From: Microglena sp. YARC
Lineage: Eukaryota > Chlorophyta > Chlorophyceae > Chlamydomonadales > Chlamydomonadaceae
Assembly (NCBI GenBank): GCA_022414725.1
Contig: CM039462.1
Span: 182,717,657 to 182,781,656, forward strand
Direction of reading: 5' to 3'
DNA: 64,000 bases
The notes beneath the pieces are model-generated. The model searched no databases and was not told where the DNA came from. It was given only the letters and a program-made list of their open reading frames with translations. Position numbers and translations under genes: made by a program. The number at the start of each line of letters is the position of its first letter. Position 1 is the first letter of the stretch. Of this stretch, positions 1 through 10,840 are shown piece by piece.

Positions 1-14
1 ATACTACCCACGAA

Positions 15-86
15 GGTGTAGTAGCGTTATACTACACACGTGATTGCATTATGTACTCAGGAGTGTGGTGTAGTAGCGTTATACTA
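15..86. repeat. Short direct repeat pair at the left edge
   Basis: A 20-base string (GGTGTAGTAGCGTTATACTA) occurs at 15-34 and again at 67-86. The flanks also share a CACGTG-like word. No coding signal is visible. It may be the edge of a larger array lying outside the window. Confidence 0.6.
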
Positions 87-129
87 GCCACGTGTACTCC
101 GCTGGTAGACGGTGAGCAGCCTGATGGCT

Positions 130-345
130 GATGCATCTAAGTTCGCTCCTGTGGCTTAATGGTTTGTACCTGTCTGCGGAACAGGAGGTTGCGGGATGGA
201 CCCCTGGCAGTATCGGTATAAATGCCGAATACGGCGAGCAGCCAAATTGCTGGCTGAAGCTATGTAACCAAGTTCAAGTTCGAGTTCATAGACCATACAA
301 TACGGCAATCATGCAAGGGGAATTTGGACTGAGCCTATAACGAGC
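130..345 (+). mobile_element. SINE-like element with tRNA-like head and AAGTTC tail
   Basis: Positions 145-195 resemble the first half of a tRNA: an A-box-like TGGCTTAATGG, then a five-pair stem CCTGT/ACAGG closing a seven-base loop. The T-arm is degraded and no matching acceptor stem is present. From about 228 the sequence joins a dispersed module (GCGAGCAGCCAAATTGCTGG) that recurs at 10020-10640 and 29290, and it ends in short AAGTTC repeats. A tRNA-like head plus a short-repeat tail is typical of SINEs. The 69-residue open frame here is not a gene. Confidence 0.45.
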
Positions 346-499
346 CCGAGGATATAACAGCCAGACTGTCTAGCTTCGCTGTCTGACAGGCGCATGGGAT
401 CTTGGCTAGGGTCTACTCAGGGCTCAATACGGTCAGATTCGGCTTACAACCTGCATTTGACCAGATAACAACCTGCTTGTAACATGCTTTTAACCTCAA

Positions 500-725
500 A
501 GACTGCCCCCCTCAACCTCACGCCACAAGGCGTACTATACATTTATTTACTTCTAACCTGTCTTGTATCGTACCCATAATGCAATATCGACTCCCCCTTC
601 GGTCGCTCTTGGCGTGGCAGGTCGTCGTCAACCGCGATGGTAGCTTGTCCAGTTGAGGTAGGAGACCGCTCCCCACCCGCGTACGACGGGCTCCCTTAAC
701 ACCACGCCCCATCAGGCGGTATCAT
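500..725 (-). mobile_element. Dispersed SINE-like family copy (GGCGTGGTGTTAAGG family)
   Basis: The segment matches 5520-5680 closely and shares its end (on the minus strand GGGGCGTGGTGTTAAGGGAG) with copies near 8719, 21780, 26890, 34700 and 62840. The copy near 21720 carries a B-box-like GGTTCGAATCC, so the family is probably tRNA-derived. Its small open frame recurs in the other copies and is a repeat translation. Confidence 0.6.
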
Positions 726-779
726 TACCTTTTAATGCAATATGGCAAGTCCCTTTAGCCTAATTGAATACCCCCTGGA

Positions 780-965
780 CTGGGAAATATATTTAGACGT
801 CAGGTTGCGAGCAAGATAAGGCAGTGCAACAAGCAGAATGAACAAAGCAGGTACGCGCCCAAGGTGCTTGTATCAGTGAGGAATTGTTGTGTTGTCTGCA
901 GGCGTAGTGTACCGGCTCACCAGCAGACAACAACCTTCAAGATAGTGCCCTACTCGTCCGCGGGC
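780..965 (-). repeat. Dispersed repeat with internal inverted GTTGTCTGC arms
   Basis: On the minus strand this segment matches 22620-22770: both contain a GTTGTCTG...CAGACAAC stem around a CCGGTACCCTACG-like core, then a stretch ending CTTATCTTGCTTGCAACCTG. A related stem-loop stands at 21905-22015. It is a non-coding dispersed family of unknown class. Confidence 0.55.
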
Positions 966-974
966 TGATACTGA

Positions 975-1640
975 AGCGCCAGTCAGGATAGCGTGAGTCA
1001 TGCCCAATCCATCGACGCCACGGATCCCAGGGCAACGTGGTCTTCACCGTTAAAAGAGCTCATCACCTGGTCCTCGTAGTAGGATCTACGAGCCTTCGAT
1101 TGCGGCAGCTCCATGGGTCTTGTTAGACTTGGATCCGCCTCGGATTCAGGATAGCTTGAGTCATGTCCAATCCATCGACGCCACGGATACCTAAGCACCG
1201 TGGTTAATGATCTGCGTGGAACTGTGCTGGTGCATCTCATCCAAAGTTGTGGTCCGCCTCGGATTCAGGATAGCTTGAGTCATGTCCAATCCATCGACGC
1301 CACGGATACCTAAGCACCGTGGTTAATGATCTGCGTGGAACTATGCAGGTGCATCTCATCCAAAGTTGTGGTCCGCCTCGGATACAGGATAGCTTGAGTC
1401 ATGTCCAATCCATCGACGCCACGGATACCTAAGCACCGTGGTTAATGATCTGCGTGGAACTGTGCTGGTGCATCTCATCCAAAGTTGTGGTCCGCCTCGG
1501 ATACAGGATAGCTTGAGTCATGTCCAATCCATCGACGCCAGGGATACCAAAGCACCGTGGTTTATAATCTGTGTGGAACTGTGCTGGTGCATCTCATCCT
1601 AAGTTGTGGTCCGCCTCAGATTCAGGATAGCTTGAGTCAT
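975..1640 (-). repeat. Tandem array derived from the 3' end of the OPR gene
   Basis: The word CATGTCCAATCCATCGACG recurs at about 120-base spacing (near 1163, 1283, 1403, 1523, 1640), with a more diverged copy near 998. The right-most copy is the true end of the OPR coding region (ending SMDW then TGA at 1637-1639). The left-most copy (998-1130) also keeps codons for the preceding residues, ending VASMDWA. These are tandem copies of the terminal coding edge and downstream sequence, with no sign of a separate gene. Confidence 0.8.
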
Positions 1641-4600
1641 GTCCAATCCATCGACGACACGGCACCGTGGTCTACACCGTCATAGGAGCTCATCGCCTGA
1701 TTCTCTTCGTAGGATCGGAAATCCTCTGACTGCTGCAGCTCCATGGGCCCTGTCAGACCCCCTACCATTGCGGGCGCAGCCCCCTCATCGTCCCCAGGGT
1801 ACAAGAGTTCCCGAGGCCCTCGCCTGCGCCTGCGTATCGACTTCTGCTCCTTCCAGACCTGACGCTCTTCCCTCGAGACCTGACGTTCCTCGTCCCAGTT
1901 GATCCAGGCAGAGGTTGGATCGCTTTGTCTCATGAGCTGTTCTTGCCTCGCGGGCGTTAGGGGGTCGTTCGGGTCGTGCTCAGGTTCATACTCACCACCC
2001 TGCTCATCTGCATACTCATCCCCATGCTGACCCCCCCACCCATCCTCATGCTCATGCTCATCCCTCTGCTCATCCGCATACTCAAACTCATCCTCCTGCT
2101 GATGCTCACTCTTACTAGAAGCTACAGAGCTATACCCTCCCGCCGCATCGCGGTTCACACTGTCCCAAGAGGCAGCACTAGGGCCAGGTTCATCTATATT
2201 GGGCTCAGGTGTAATGTCAGTGGCTTGGGAGACGCCTGCTTCTCCTGTCGAGTCTGGACCAGGATCATCCATACTGCGCTGAGGTGTGATGTCAGTGGCT
2301 TGGGAGACGCCTGCTTCTCCTGTCGAGTCTGGACCAGGTTCATCCATACTGGGCTGAGGTGAAATGTCAATGGCACGGGAGGCAGCCCCCTCTTCTGTCG
2401 AGCCTATGCTGGGAGCAACAAACCGGCTTGACTCTATTGCTTCACTTGTTGAATCTGCGACTCTGCTACTCGATTCGGCCATTCTGCTATTTGACTCAGC
2501 TACTTGGCTACTTGACTTAGCTACTTCAGCTACTTGACTGCCACCACCCGGGCCCTTGGAGCGCCCCTCCACATCGGCATCAGCTCTAGTGAAGTCGGGA
2601 CCAAAAGGATGGCTCTCTGTCTGCCCCCCTGCCAGGCTGGCAGCGCTAGATTCTGCCTGCTGGTTACTTTCTACACGATCCTGCAGTCCGGAATCTTCAG
2701 CTGAGCTGGACACCTCTCCCGTACCTCCAGTACTGCTCACCCTGCTACCAGCAAAGCTGGAGATCCCCCAACCAGATCCTCCAACACCAGTGCTACTGCT
2801 ACTGACGGGTGGCACCACTCCATTCATGACCCTCGGCGCCATCACGCCCTTCGAAGGTATCATCAATGGGGAGGCCCTAATGCCCCCCCTGCCTTGGGCT
2901 ACTGTGAAAAAGGGAGGGCCATAGCCGCCCAACACCAGGTTTTCAGATCTACGCAAGCCACTCTCAGCCGCGGCCTCCATAGAGAGCGGCACCTGGAACG
3001 CGTCCAAACTCATGCTGTCATCCTCTAGTGACTGCCCTGCAGTGTCTACTTGCTTCAACCTAATGCCGCGGCTCTCCGCAAAGTCAAGCAAGGTCCAAGG
3101 GGTATAGCCAACAAGCCGACAAGACTTCACTACACTGTTCAACGCCTGCAGGGTCAAAACGTTGAGGTTGAGGGTGGGGTTAAGGTTGAGGTTGAGTATG
3201 AGGATAAGAATGAGATGAGGGTGGGGGTTGAGGTTTAGGGTGAGTATGAAGATAGGAAGGAGATGAGGCATGAATGCATGATGCACAACCCCCCTCCCCG
3301 CCGCTCCCTTACACCCCACCTCCATAACAATGCCATATAAATTCACCAGCCACCCATCCACACATGGTTGCTCGGGCGTCTCCAGCATCCGAATGCACTG
3401 CCGCACACACGCGAGGTACACTCTCAGGTTATCGTACCCACCCCAACCCCCCTGCCCCCCCTCTCCCACACCCCACTGCCATGACACTTACATAGAAATT
3501 CATCAGCCTCCCATCTGCATTCCGCTGCTCGGGCGACTCCAGCATCCGAATGCACTGCCGCACACACGCGTAGCACACTCTCAGGGAATCGTACCCATTC
3601 CCACCCCACCGCTTCCTGTCCCCCTCCCCGCCGCTCCCCCACACCCCACTGCCATGACACTTACATAGAAATTCATCGGCCGACCTTCTGCATTTGGCTG
3701 CTTGGGCACCTCCAGCATCCGAATGCACTGCCTCACACACGCATAGTACACTGCCAGGTTGTCATAGCCCACAGCACTAAGGCCAAACAGAAGAGAGGTT
3801 ATGTCATCGGTTTGCATTTGCGAAATCTGCTGCTCAGCGTGCTCTGCTATCTCGACCACAAGTGGGTGGCCTGGATGGCAGCCTAAGCGAGCGAAGGCCT
3901 TCATTGTCAGACTCAGGCCCTGCAGGAAAGTGCGGTGTGGAGGGTGTGTGAGTGTGGAAGGGTGTGTGAGTGTGGAGCGGGTGGCCTAGATGACAGCCCA
4001 AGCGTGCAAAGGCCTTCATCATCAGATGCAGGCCCTGCAGGAAAGTGCGGTGTGGAGGGTGTGTGAGTGTGGAAGGGTGTGTGAGTGTGGAAGTGGGTGG
4101 CCTGGATGACAGCCCAAGCGTGCAAAGGCCTTCATCGTCAGACGCAGGCCCTGCAGGAAAGTGCGGTGTGTGAGTGTGGAAGGGTGTGGGGGTTGAAGGG
4201 TGGAAGGGTGTGGAGGGTGTGAGGGTGGAAGGGTGTGAGGGTGGAAAGGGGTGTGTGAGGGTGGAAAGGGGTGTGTGAGGGTGGAAGGGTGTGTGTTTGT
4301 GTACGTGCAGCTTAGTGAGGGTCTTAATCTGAAGTCTGGTAGGACACCTGGAAAAATGTCATCGTCATAACCATCATTTCATACCTGAGGCGTTAAATGA
4401 TCGATGTGGATGAAAGCTGCAATAAGGAGCATGTCGACAAAGGGTGATTGCTTCACTGCCTTCTCGACCTCTGCTGGGTGGGCCTGCCTCCACTCCAGTA
4501 GCTGCTGCCAGGCAGCAGGCCTGCGGTGCTCCAGCTCCGAAACCAGCTGCTGCATCTGCGCATCACTGCCCCGCCAGTTTGCAGGGTGGTGCAGGAACAC

Positions 4601-5678
4601 ACCGTATGACCACAGGGCCATCACCACGTCCTGATTGCTGAGCTGCAGTATACGCGAGGCTATTACAGGTGCGCTTGCGTTCAATAGTTGGCGGCTGTAC
4701 TGCCTTGCCTGCGTGTACGCGTACAGCACCTGGCTCATCTCGTTGGGCTGGAAGTCGAGGAGGGCGGGGGCGAAGTGGGGGGCTACGGACATGAAGGCGC
4801 TAGGCTTGTAGCGGAGCTTGACAAAAGAATGTAGGGAGTTGGCTACGTCCTGGGGACCAAGGTAGGGCATGAGCCGCATGAGGCTGTCCTCCATACGCTG
4901 CATGAACTTCAGGCTTGGCTTCTGCCGCAACTTGGACAGGCTCCACAACGTAACCACCAGTTCCTGCCAGTGGCGGGGTGGGTTTGGTTGGCTGGTTTGG
5001 TTGAGTTGGTTGAGTTGGGTTGAGTTAGGTGGTCTGGGTTGCTTGAGTTGGGTTGGTTGAGTTGGGATGGGTGGGATGGGGTGAATGGAGTGGTGTTGTG
5101 TGTGTTGTGTCCAGTTCAGAAGGCGTGGTGTTGTGTGTTGTGTTGGGTAGACTAAGGGGGTGGGTAGGGTGGGGGGTGGAGGCTCTCATCTTTGTGTGGC
5201 GTGGTGTATGTGCATTTGGATATGGATTTGGTAATAGTTTCACTATGGTGCGTGCGTGAGTGCATACTTTTGTGTGCGTGTGAGTAGTCCTGCGGTAGGT
5301 CAAGTGAGTGAGTGTGGGTTCCTGGTGTTCGTGTTAGTGTGTGTATGTATGTGAGTGTGTTTGAGTGTGTATGTGTGTGCGTGTGTAGTCCTGTGGTAGA
5401 TCAAGCGAGTGAGTGTGGGTACCTGGTGTGCGTGTGTAGTCCCGTGGTAGGTCAAGTGAGTTAGTGAGTGAGTGAGTGAGTGAGTGTATCTGGTGTGTGT
5501 GACCAAGTCGCTTGAGGATGAAGAGTCGGGGGTACGACTCCCCCTTCGGTCGCTCTTGGCGTTGCAGGTCGTTGTCAACCGCGATGGTAGCTTGTCCAGT
5601 TGAGGTAGGAGACCGCTCCCCACCCGCGTACGATGGGCTCCCTTAACACCACGCCCCACCAGGCGTTATCATTTATCT

Positions 5679-5718
<40 letters not shown>

Positions 5719-6249
5719 TGTGCATTTGTATGGTAGCTCAAAGAGAGTTAGTGTGTGTATCTGGTGTGTGTGTGTGTGCATTTGTATGGTAGCTCAAAGA
5801 GAGTTAGTGTGTGTATCTGGTGTGTGTGTGTGTGCATGTGTTTATGTTTTAATGTGTGAGTGTGGGTATGCGTATCTGTATGTGTGTGTATGAGTATCTG
5901 GTGTGTGTGCGTACGTGTGTGTGTGAGTGTTAGTGATAAGCGCACCTGGCATCCAAATTCATCCATCTTCCACATCACCACATCCATGACAGCCTCGCAC
6001 AATGTCTTCACTTCGTTTGGGGGGATTGTGCCCAGTCGTGCTAAGCCCCAAATTACTTGAGAAACCTCGTGGGGTTTACAGTCTTCTAGCTGGCACAGCA
6101 CAGCCTAAGAAGGGAGGAGGGCGGTTGTTAGCTGCTGCTGTGTGTGTGTGTGTGTGGACGTGTTTATGGGGAGTTTGTGCCCAGTTGGGTGTTCAGTCTT
6201 CTAGGTGGAAAAGCATAGGCTAGCAAGGGAGGAGGGCGGCTGTTACATG

Positions 6250-6300
<51 letters not shown>

Positions 6301-7452
6301 GGGAGTTTGTGCCCAGTTGCGCTAAGCCCCACATAACTTGAAACACCTCATGGGGTGTTCAGTCTTCTAGGTGGAAAAGCATAGGCTAGGAAGGAAGGAG
6401 GGAAGGTGACAGATGCTGTGTGCGGCATGCAAGTTTCAAAATTTCAAACAGTGGTGTTGCATTTCCTCACGATGGAAAGTTTACCAAGTTTTACAGGGTG
6501 GTAGTGACCAAGTTTCCAATTTCAAGATTTTACTCTCTTAGCAGCTCTTAGTTTCGAAATTTTGAAGAGTGTACATGATTTCAAAGATTGTACTCTCTCG
6601 CCATGGGAAAGGTACCAAGAAGTACAGGGTGGTAGTGCCCAAGTTTCAAAAATTCAAATATTAAACCTCGCCATGGTAATTCTTCTGAGAAGTACAGGTG
6701 GTAGTGCCCAATTTTCGAAAATTCAAATATTTCAACCTCGCCATGGTAATACTTCTGAGAACTACAGGTGGTAGTGCCCAATTTTCGAAAATTCAAATAA
6801 TTCAACCTCGTTATGGTAATACTTCTGAGAAGTACAGGGTGGTAGTGCCCAAGTTTCGAAAATTCAAATACTGCAACCTCACCATGTTAATACCTCTGAG
6901 AAGTACAGGTGATGGTGGTAGTGCCAAAAATTCATAAATTCAAATATTGCAATCTCACCGTGATAAGACTTCTGAGAAGTACAGGTGATGGTGGTAGTGC
7001 CCAAGTTTCAAAAGTTCAAATATTGCAATCTCACCATGATAATACTTCTGAGAAGTACAGGGTGGTAGTGCTCGAAGCGTCCAAAAGCAGTCATGATCTG
7101 GGCACAGTCCACGGGTTTCAGAGTCTCCTCGCCTAGAGTAGCGCCCCTAAAGCATATGCGTTGGAACACGTCCTGGTTGTAGTGCCCCAGTGAACTGAAC
7201 CCCCAGAGAGACAGGGATACGTCCCACATCTCAAAAGCGTCAGCTTTAGCAAGAACGATTCCATCTAGGGCTTGTAGTGCAGACCCAATCAGGGCTTGGG
7301 ACACCAAGGGTCTGCCAGGGTCAGAGCGGCTTTTGCCACTCTCTTTTAAGGACAGCCTAGCCATGCGGTGGAGGGCAAAGGCCGCGTTGGAGCTTTGGAA
7401 GGACGAGCCGTCAGCTAGCACCAACTTGCACAGCTCGGTGACAGAGTGTTGC
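1637..7452 (-). CDS. Octotricopeptide-repeat (OPR) type RNA-binding protein, multi-exon, 5' end missing
   Basis: Seen: exons, in transcript order, 7452-7059, 6104-5946, 4963-4385, 3919-3665 and 3145-1637, all with AG acceptors and GT donors and joining in phase 0. They encode about 965 residues; the upstream exon at the 5' side was not found. The first four exons carry degenerate helical repeats of about 38 residues with motifs such as IWGLARLGTIPP, LWSLSKLRQKP, LHSFVKLRYKP and FGRFEHYHP. The last exon is low complexity: Ser-rich VAESSS-like repeats, a 29-residue repeat (2190-2370), an acidic Glu/Asp/His stretch (1960-2110) and a short RRRRR run near 1820. Known: OPR proteins act in chloroplasts or mitochondria of green algae, binding specific organelle transcripts for stability or translation. 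Inference: this is such a factor; its target RNA cannot be told. No RAP or nuclease domain was recognised. Confidence is high for the family type and moderate for exon edges. Confidence 0.72.
3326..3664 (-). repeat. Two extra copies of the 3' edge of an OPR exon with its donor site
   Basis: The 3' part of exon 3919-3665 (encoding YACVRQCIRMLE and MNFY, then a GTAAGT donor) is repeated at about 3590-3492 and 3433-3334. The middle copy keeps an intact GTAAGT at 3486-3491. The far copy has lost the GT (GGCATT at the same place). Both lie inside the intron between exons 3919-3665 and 3145-1637. Confidence 0.8.
3920..4320 (-). repeat. Copies of the 5' edge of an OPR exon, then TG-rich minisatellite
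   Basis: The acceptor (CCTGCAG) and first 45 or so bases of exon 3919-3665 are repeated near 4040-3985 and 4165-4105, separated by GTGTGAGTGTGGAAGG repeats. From 4166 to 4310 only degenerate GGGTGTGTGAGGGTGGAA units remain. All lie inside the preceding intron. Confidence 0.8.
4964..5945. repeat. OPR intron filled with GTTGG, GTGTGAG and TG repeats
   Basis: This intron lies between exons 6104-5946 and 4963-4385. It holds GGTTGAGTTGG-type repeats (4980-5060), GTGTTGTG repeats, GTGAGTGA repeats (5450-5490), a SINE-like insertion (5500-5680), TG runs (5680-5720) and three copies of a unit containing CATTTGTATGGTAGCTCAAA. No exon candidate was seen. Confidence 0.7.
5500..5685 (-). mobile_element. 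SINE-like family copy in OPR intron
   Basis: The segment is nearly identical to 585-720 and ends, on the minus strand, with the family sequence ATAACGCCTGGTGGGGCG. It contains a GGGTACGACTCCC word that could be a decayed B-box. The flanking TG repeats obscure target-site duplications. Confidence 0.6.
6105..6425 (-). repeat. Copies of the 5' edge of OPR exon 6104-5946, with a pure TG run
   Basis: The acceptor side and first half of exon 6104-5946 recur at about 6225-6170 and 6395-6305, recognisable by GTGCCCAGTTG, ACTTGA and GTCTTCTAG words. Between them lies an uninterrupted (TG)n run at about 6251-6297. The copies have drifted and do not stay open. Confidence 0.75.
6470..7058 (-). repeat. 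Array of about eight copies of the 3' edge of OPR exon 7452-7059
   Basis: Units of about 70-80 bases repeat a minus-strand reading close to the exon end (LGHYHPVLL, against FEHYHP then the GTACTT donor in the gene). Each unit keeps the CACCCTGTACTTCTCAG-like exon/intron junction. The array occupies the intron immediately after the exon it copies. Confidence 0.8.
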
Positions 7453-7479
7453 CTGAGGCAGTAGGAAGGAAGCCAGGTT

Positions 7480-8625
7480 GTAGTGTTAGTGGTGGTGGCG
7501 GTGTTTACGGTAGTGGTTGTGGTGGTGGTAGTGGTGGAGTTAGTATGTACACATGCATGCACACACAAAGACACCCCCATGCATGCAAACACATGCACCC
7601 ATGCTAACACACACACATGCATACACAGACACAAACAGGCACACCCCCATGCATGCAGACACATGCACCCATGCTAACACACACACGCATGCATACACAG
7701 ACACAACAGGTACACACCCATGCGTGCAAACACGTGCATACATGCACACACCCATGCAAGCACATTCACACACATACACAAACACATGCACCCACAAACA
7801 AACACACCCATGCACACACACACACACCCCAGCTAGCAGCATGCATCAAGCACACACACACATGCACCCACAAACAAACACACCCATGCACACACACACA
7901 CACCCCAGCTAGCAGCATGCATCAAGCACACACACATGCACCCACAAACAAACACACCCATGCACACACACACACCAGCTAGAAGCATGCATCAAGCACA
8001 CACACACATGCACCCACAAACAAACACACCCATGCACACACACACACACACCAGCTAGCAGCATGCATCAAGCACACACACACATGCACCCACAAACAAA
8101 CACACCCATGCACACACACACACACCCCAGCTAGCAGCATGCATCAAGCACACACACACATGCACCCACAAACAAACACACCCATGCACACACACACACC
8201 AGCTAGCAGCATGCATCAAGCACACACACATGCACCCACAAACAAACACACCCATGCACACACACACACACACCAGCTAGCAGCATGCATCAAGCACACA
8301 CACACATGCACCCACAAACAAACACACCCATGCACACACACACACCAGCTAGCAGCATGCATCAAGCACACACACACACATGCACCCACAAACAAACACA
8401 CCCATGCACACACACACACACCAGCTAGCAGCATGCATCAAGCACACACGCACATGCACCCACAAACAAACACACCCATGCACACACACACACACACCAG
8501 CTAGCAGCATGCATCAAGCACACACACACACACCAGCTAGCAGCATGCATCAAGCACATATATGCACAAACACATGCACCCACAAACAAACACACCCGTG
8601 CACACTATTACACACGTCCCTCAGC
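7480..8625. repeat. CA-rich minisatellite, 62-70 base units
   Basis: After GT-rich triplets (7490-7545), about eleven units contain CAGCTAGCAGCATGCATCAAG followed by CACACA runs and CACCCACAAACAAACACACC. Unit length varies with the CA run. Open frames rich in His/Thr (plus) or Cys/Val (minus) are artefacts of the repeat. The array would lie in the next upstream intron of the OPR gene if that gene continues. Confidence 0.85.
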
Positions 8626-8975
8626 TAGCAACAACCTATTCAGCAGGAAAAACAATGCGCTCGAAGGTGCTTGGAAAGGTTCCAAAGACCCAGATACTCA
8701 ATCACAAAAAAAAAGATAACGCCTGGAGGGGGCGTGGTGTTAAGGGGACCCCCCCGTACGCCGCAGCTGGGGAAAGTCACTATGGCAGACATAGTTAGTG
8801 TCACCCTCCAGGCAGTAGGGACTCCTTCATGCGACGTGTGGCAAGAATGCTGGTACAGGAGGCAATAGAGTCTCTGTGCAGCAGAGATGAGTTTGTCTCC
8901 GTGTTCGCGACTACTCTATCACTACCCAAGCAGATCAGACACAGAACGCTACATTCAATTCCATTGTCTTAGGCG
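8625..8975. mobile_element. SINE-like family copy and flanking unique sequence
   Basis: From 8715 to about 8870 (plus orientation) the segment carries the ATAACGCCTGGAGGGGGCG family end and a longer body shared with 34600-34730 (GTCACTATGGCAGACATAG). The flank at 8640-8705 read on the minus strand gives an OPR-like LGLWNLSKHL, so a decayed upstream OPR exon is possible, but I found no donor in frame. Confidence 0.55.
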
Positions 8976-9565
8976 TGTCATTGGTGACCCAAGACAAGAC
9001 TTGCTGTACAACATTGTTGACCCTACTGTACATCATTGTTGACCCTACTGTACATTATTGTTGACCCTACTGTACATCATTGTGGACCCTACTGAACATC
9101 ATTGTTGAACCTACTGTACATCATTGTTGACCCTACTGTACGTCATTGTTGACCCTACTGTACATCATTGTTGACCCTACTGTACATCATTGTTGACCCA
9201 AGACAAGACTTGCTGTACAACATTGTTGACCCTACTGTACATCATCGTTGACCCTACTGTACATCATAGTTGACCCAAGACAAGACTTGCTGTACAACAT
9301 TGTTGACACTACTGTAAATCATCGTTGACCCTACTGTACATCATAGTTGACCCAAGACAAGACTTGCTGTTCAACATTGTTGACAATACTGTACATCATT
9401 GTTGACCCTACTGTACATCATCGTTGACCCAAGACAAGACTTGCTGTACAACATTGTTGACCCTACTGTACATCATCGTTGACCCTACTGTACATCATAG
9501 TTGACCCAAGACAAGCCTTGCTGTACAACATCGTTGACCCTACTGTACATCATTGTTGACACTAC
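8975..9565. repeat. Compound array of a 22-base unit (TTGTTGACCCTACTGTACAT)
   Basis: About 20 units of TTGTTGACCCTACTGTACAT plus CA are interspersed with six copies of a longer unit containing CCAAGACAAGACTTGCTGTA. The longer unit resembles a dispersed sequence at 26850-26880 (minus strand). No gene is visible. Confidence 0.85.
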
Positions 9566-9800
9566 CCCTCCCCCCCCCTCCCCCCCCTCACTTTTTTTAT
9601 CTTTCTCCCATTCGCATTCTTCTCTTCATACTCTCTTTTCCCCCCCTGCACACCCACTCCCTCCCCCACCCACCCCCTTCCCCTGCTCCACCCCCTCACT
9701 TTTTGATATTTCTCTGATTAGCATTCTCTTCTTCATACTCCCCCTCCTCCTCCTGTACTGCCTGTACTGCCCCCCCCTTCTCCAGCTTTACTTGGCCAGC
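9566..9800 (+). repeat. Pyrimidine-rich tract
   Basis: About 230 bases of C and T with few purines, holding two related blocks (CTCACTTTTT...TCTC near 9588 and 9697). Such tracts can form triplex DNA; nothing else is apparent. Confidence 0.7.
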
Positions 9801-9949
9801 AAACCCAGCATGTCTTCCATTCACAAGATGTAAGGTCTCGGTCTCGCCATCATCAGGTGACTCCTGCCCGCTGAACTCCTCTGACTTATTGACTATAGCC
9901 TGGCGGGCGGGCAGGCATCTACTTGGCTGGTGCGGTGAGACAAGTCTGT

Positions 9950-10640
9950 GTGACCTGGGCAGCAGTTGCAAGGTAAAGCATTGGGCAAAGACAGTGAACA
10001 GCCTAAGGATTAAGCAAAGACGGCGAGCAGCCGAATTGCTGGCTAAAGCTATGTAACCAAGTTCAAGTTCAAGTGATCTGGGCAGCAGTTGCAAGGTAAA
10101 GCATAGGGCAAAGACAGCGAGCAGCCTAAGGATTAAGCAACGACGGCGAGCAGCCAAATTGCTGGCTGAAGCTATGAAGTTCAAGTTCAAGTTCAAGTTG
10201 CATGGTAAAGGATTAGACAAAGAAGGCGAACAGCCTAAGGATTAAGCAAAGAGGGCGAGCAGCCAAATTGCTGGCTGAAGCTCTGTAACCGAGTTCAAGT
10301 TCAAGTTAAAAGGTAAAGGATTTGGCAAAGAAAGGGAACAGCCTGCGTGTGGAACTTGCGGAGCTAAGTAGTGTGACGGCTGATATGACAGGTGCGGGGT
10401 CCTGTCATAGCCCCCTCCCTACGCCTCACACCAATCACTCAAATTGCTGGCTGAAGCTATGTAACCAAGTTCAAGTTCAAATTGAAAGGTAAAGCCTGCT
10501 TGCGGAACTTGTGGAAAAAGTGTTGTGACAGCTGAGATGACAGGTGGGGGGTCCCGTCATAGCCCCCTCCCTACGCCTCACATCAATCACTCAAATTGCT
10601 GGCTGAAGCTATGTAACCAAGTTCAAGTTCAAGTTGCAAG
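9950..10640 (-). repeat. Tandem/dispersed module array (GCGAGCAGCC...AAGTTCAAGTT)
   Basis: Five or more units combine GGTAAAGCATTGGGCAAAGA, CAGCCTAAGGATTAAGCAAA, GGCGAGCAGCC and AATTGCTGGCTGAAGCTATG with AAGTTC tails. Two units share a block containing GACAGGTG and GGGTCC(T/C)GTCATAGCCCC. The tail is the one seen on the SINE-like element at 130-345. Confidence 0.7.
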
Positions 10641-10677
10641 GTAAAGCATGAGGCAGAGGTTGTGTCACTGTGTCTAT

Positions 10678-10832
10678 CAGGGTACTTCCAAGCGCTGCCT
10701 TTTTGAGCCCCAGTTTTTTGCCACCCCCCTGTGGGCGCAGCAAGCAATTTTTGCGCTTTTTGCACTACAAAGCGCAGTTTGTTTTTCGAGTGCGCTAAAG
10801 CGCTGTCCAATTTGGTCAATGGAAGTACCCTA
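10678..10832. mobile_element. hAT-type MITE, 155 bases, 8-base target duplication
   Basis: It begins CAGGGTACTTCCA and ends TGGAAGTACCCTA, giving inverted ends. The flanks are identical 8-base copies, GTGTCTAT at 10670-10677 and 10833-10840. The interior has the same GCGCTTTTTGCACTACAAAG core as the copies near 20655, 22375 and 59702. CAGGG ends with 8-base duplications are the signature of hAT transposons. No transposase is encoded, so it is non-autonomous. Confidence 0.88.
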
Positions 10833-10840
10833 GTGTCTAT

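Noticed and set aside
145..215. Functional tRNA gene
   Set aside because: The anticodon-like stem-loop is good, but the acceptor and T stems do not pair, and the sequence continues into a dispersed repeat.
7540..8628. Cys/Val- and His/Thr-rich frames
   Set aside because: These come from a CA/TG minisatellite, with no start context or splice structure.
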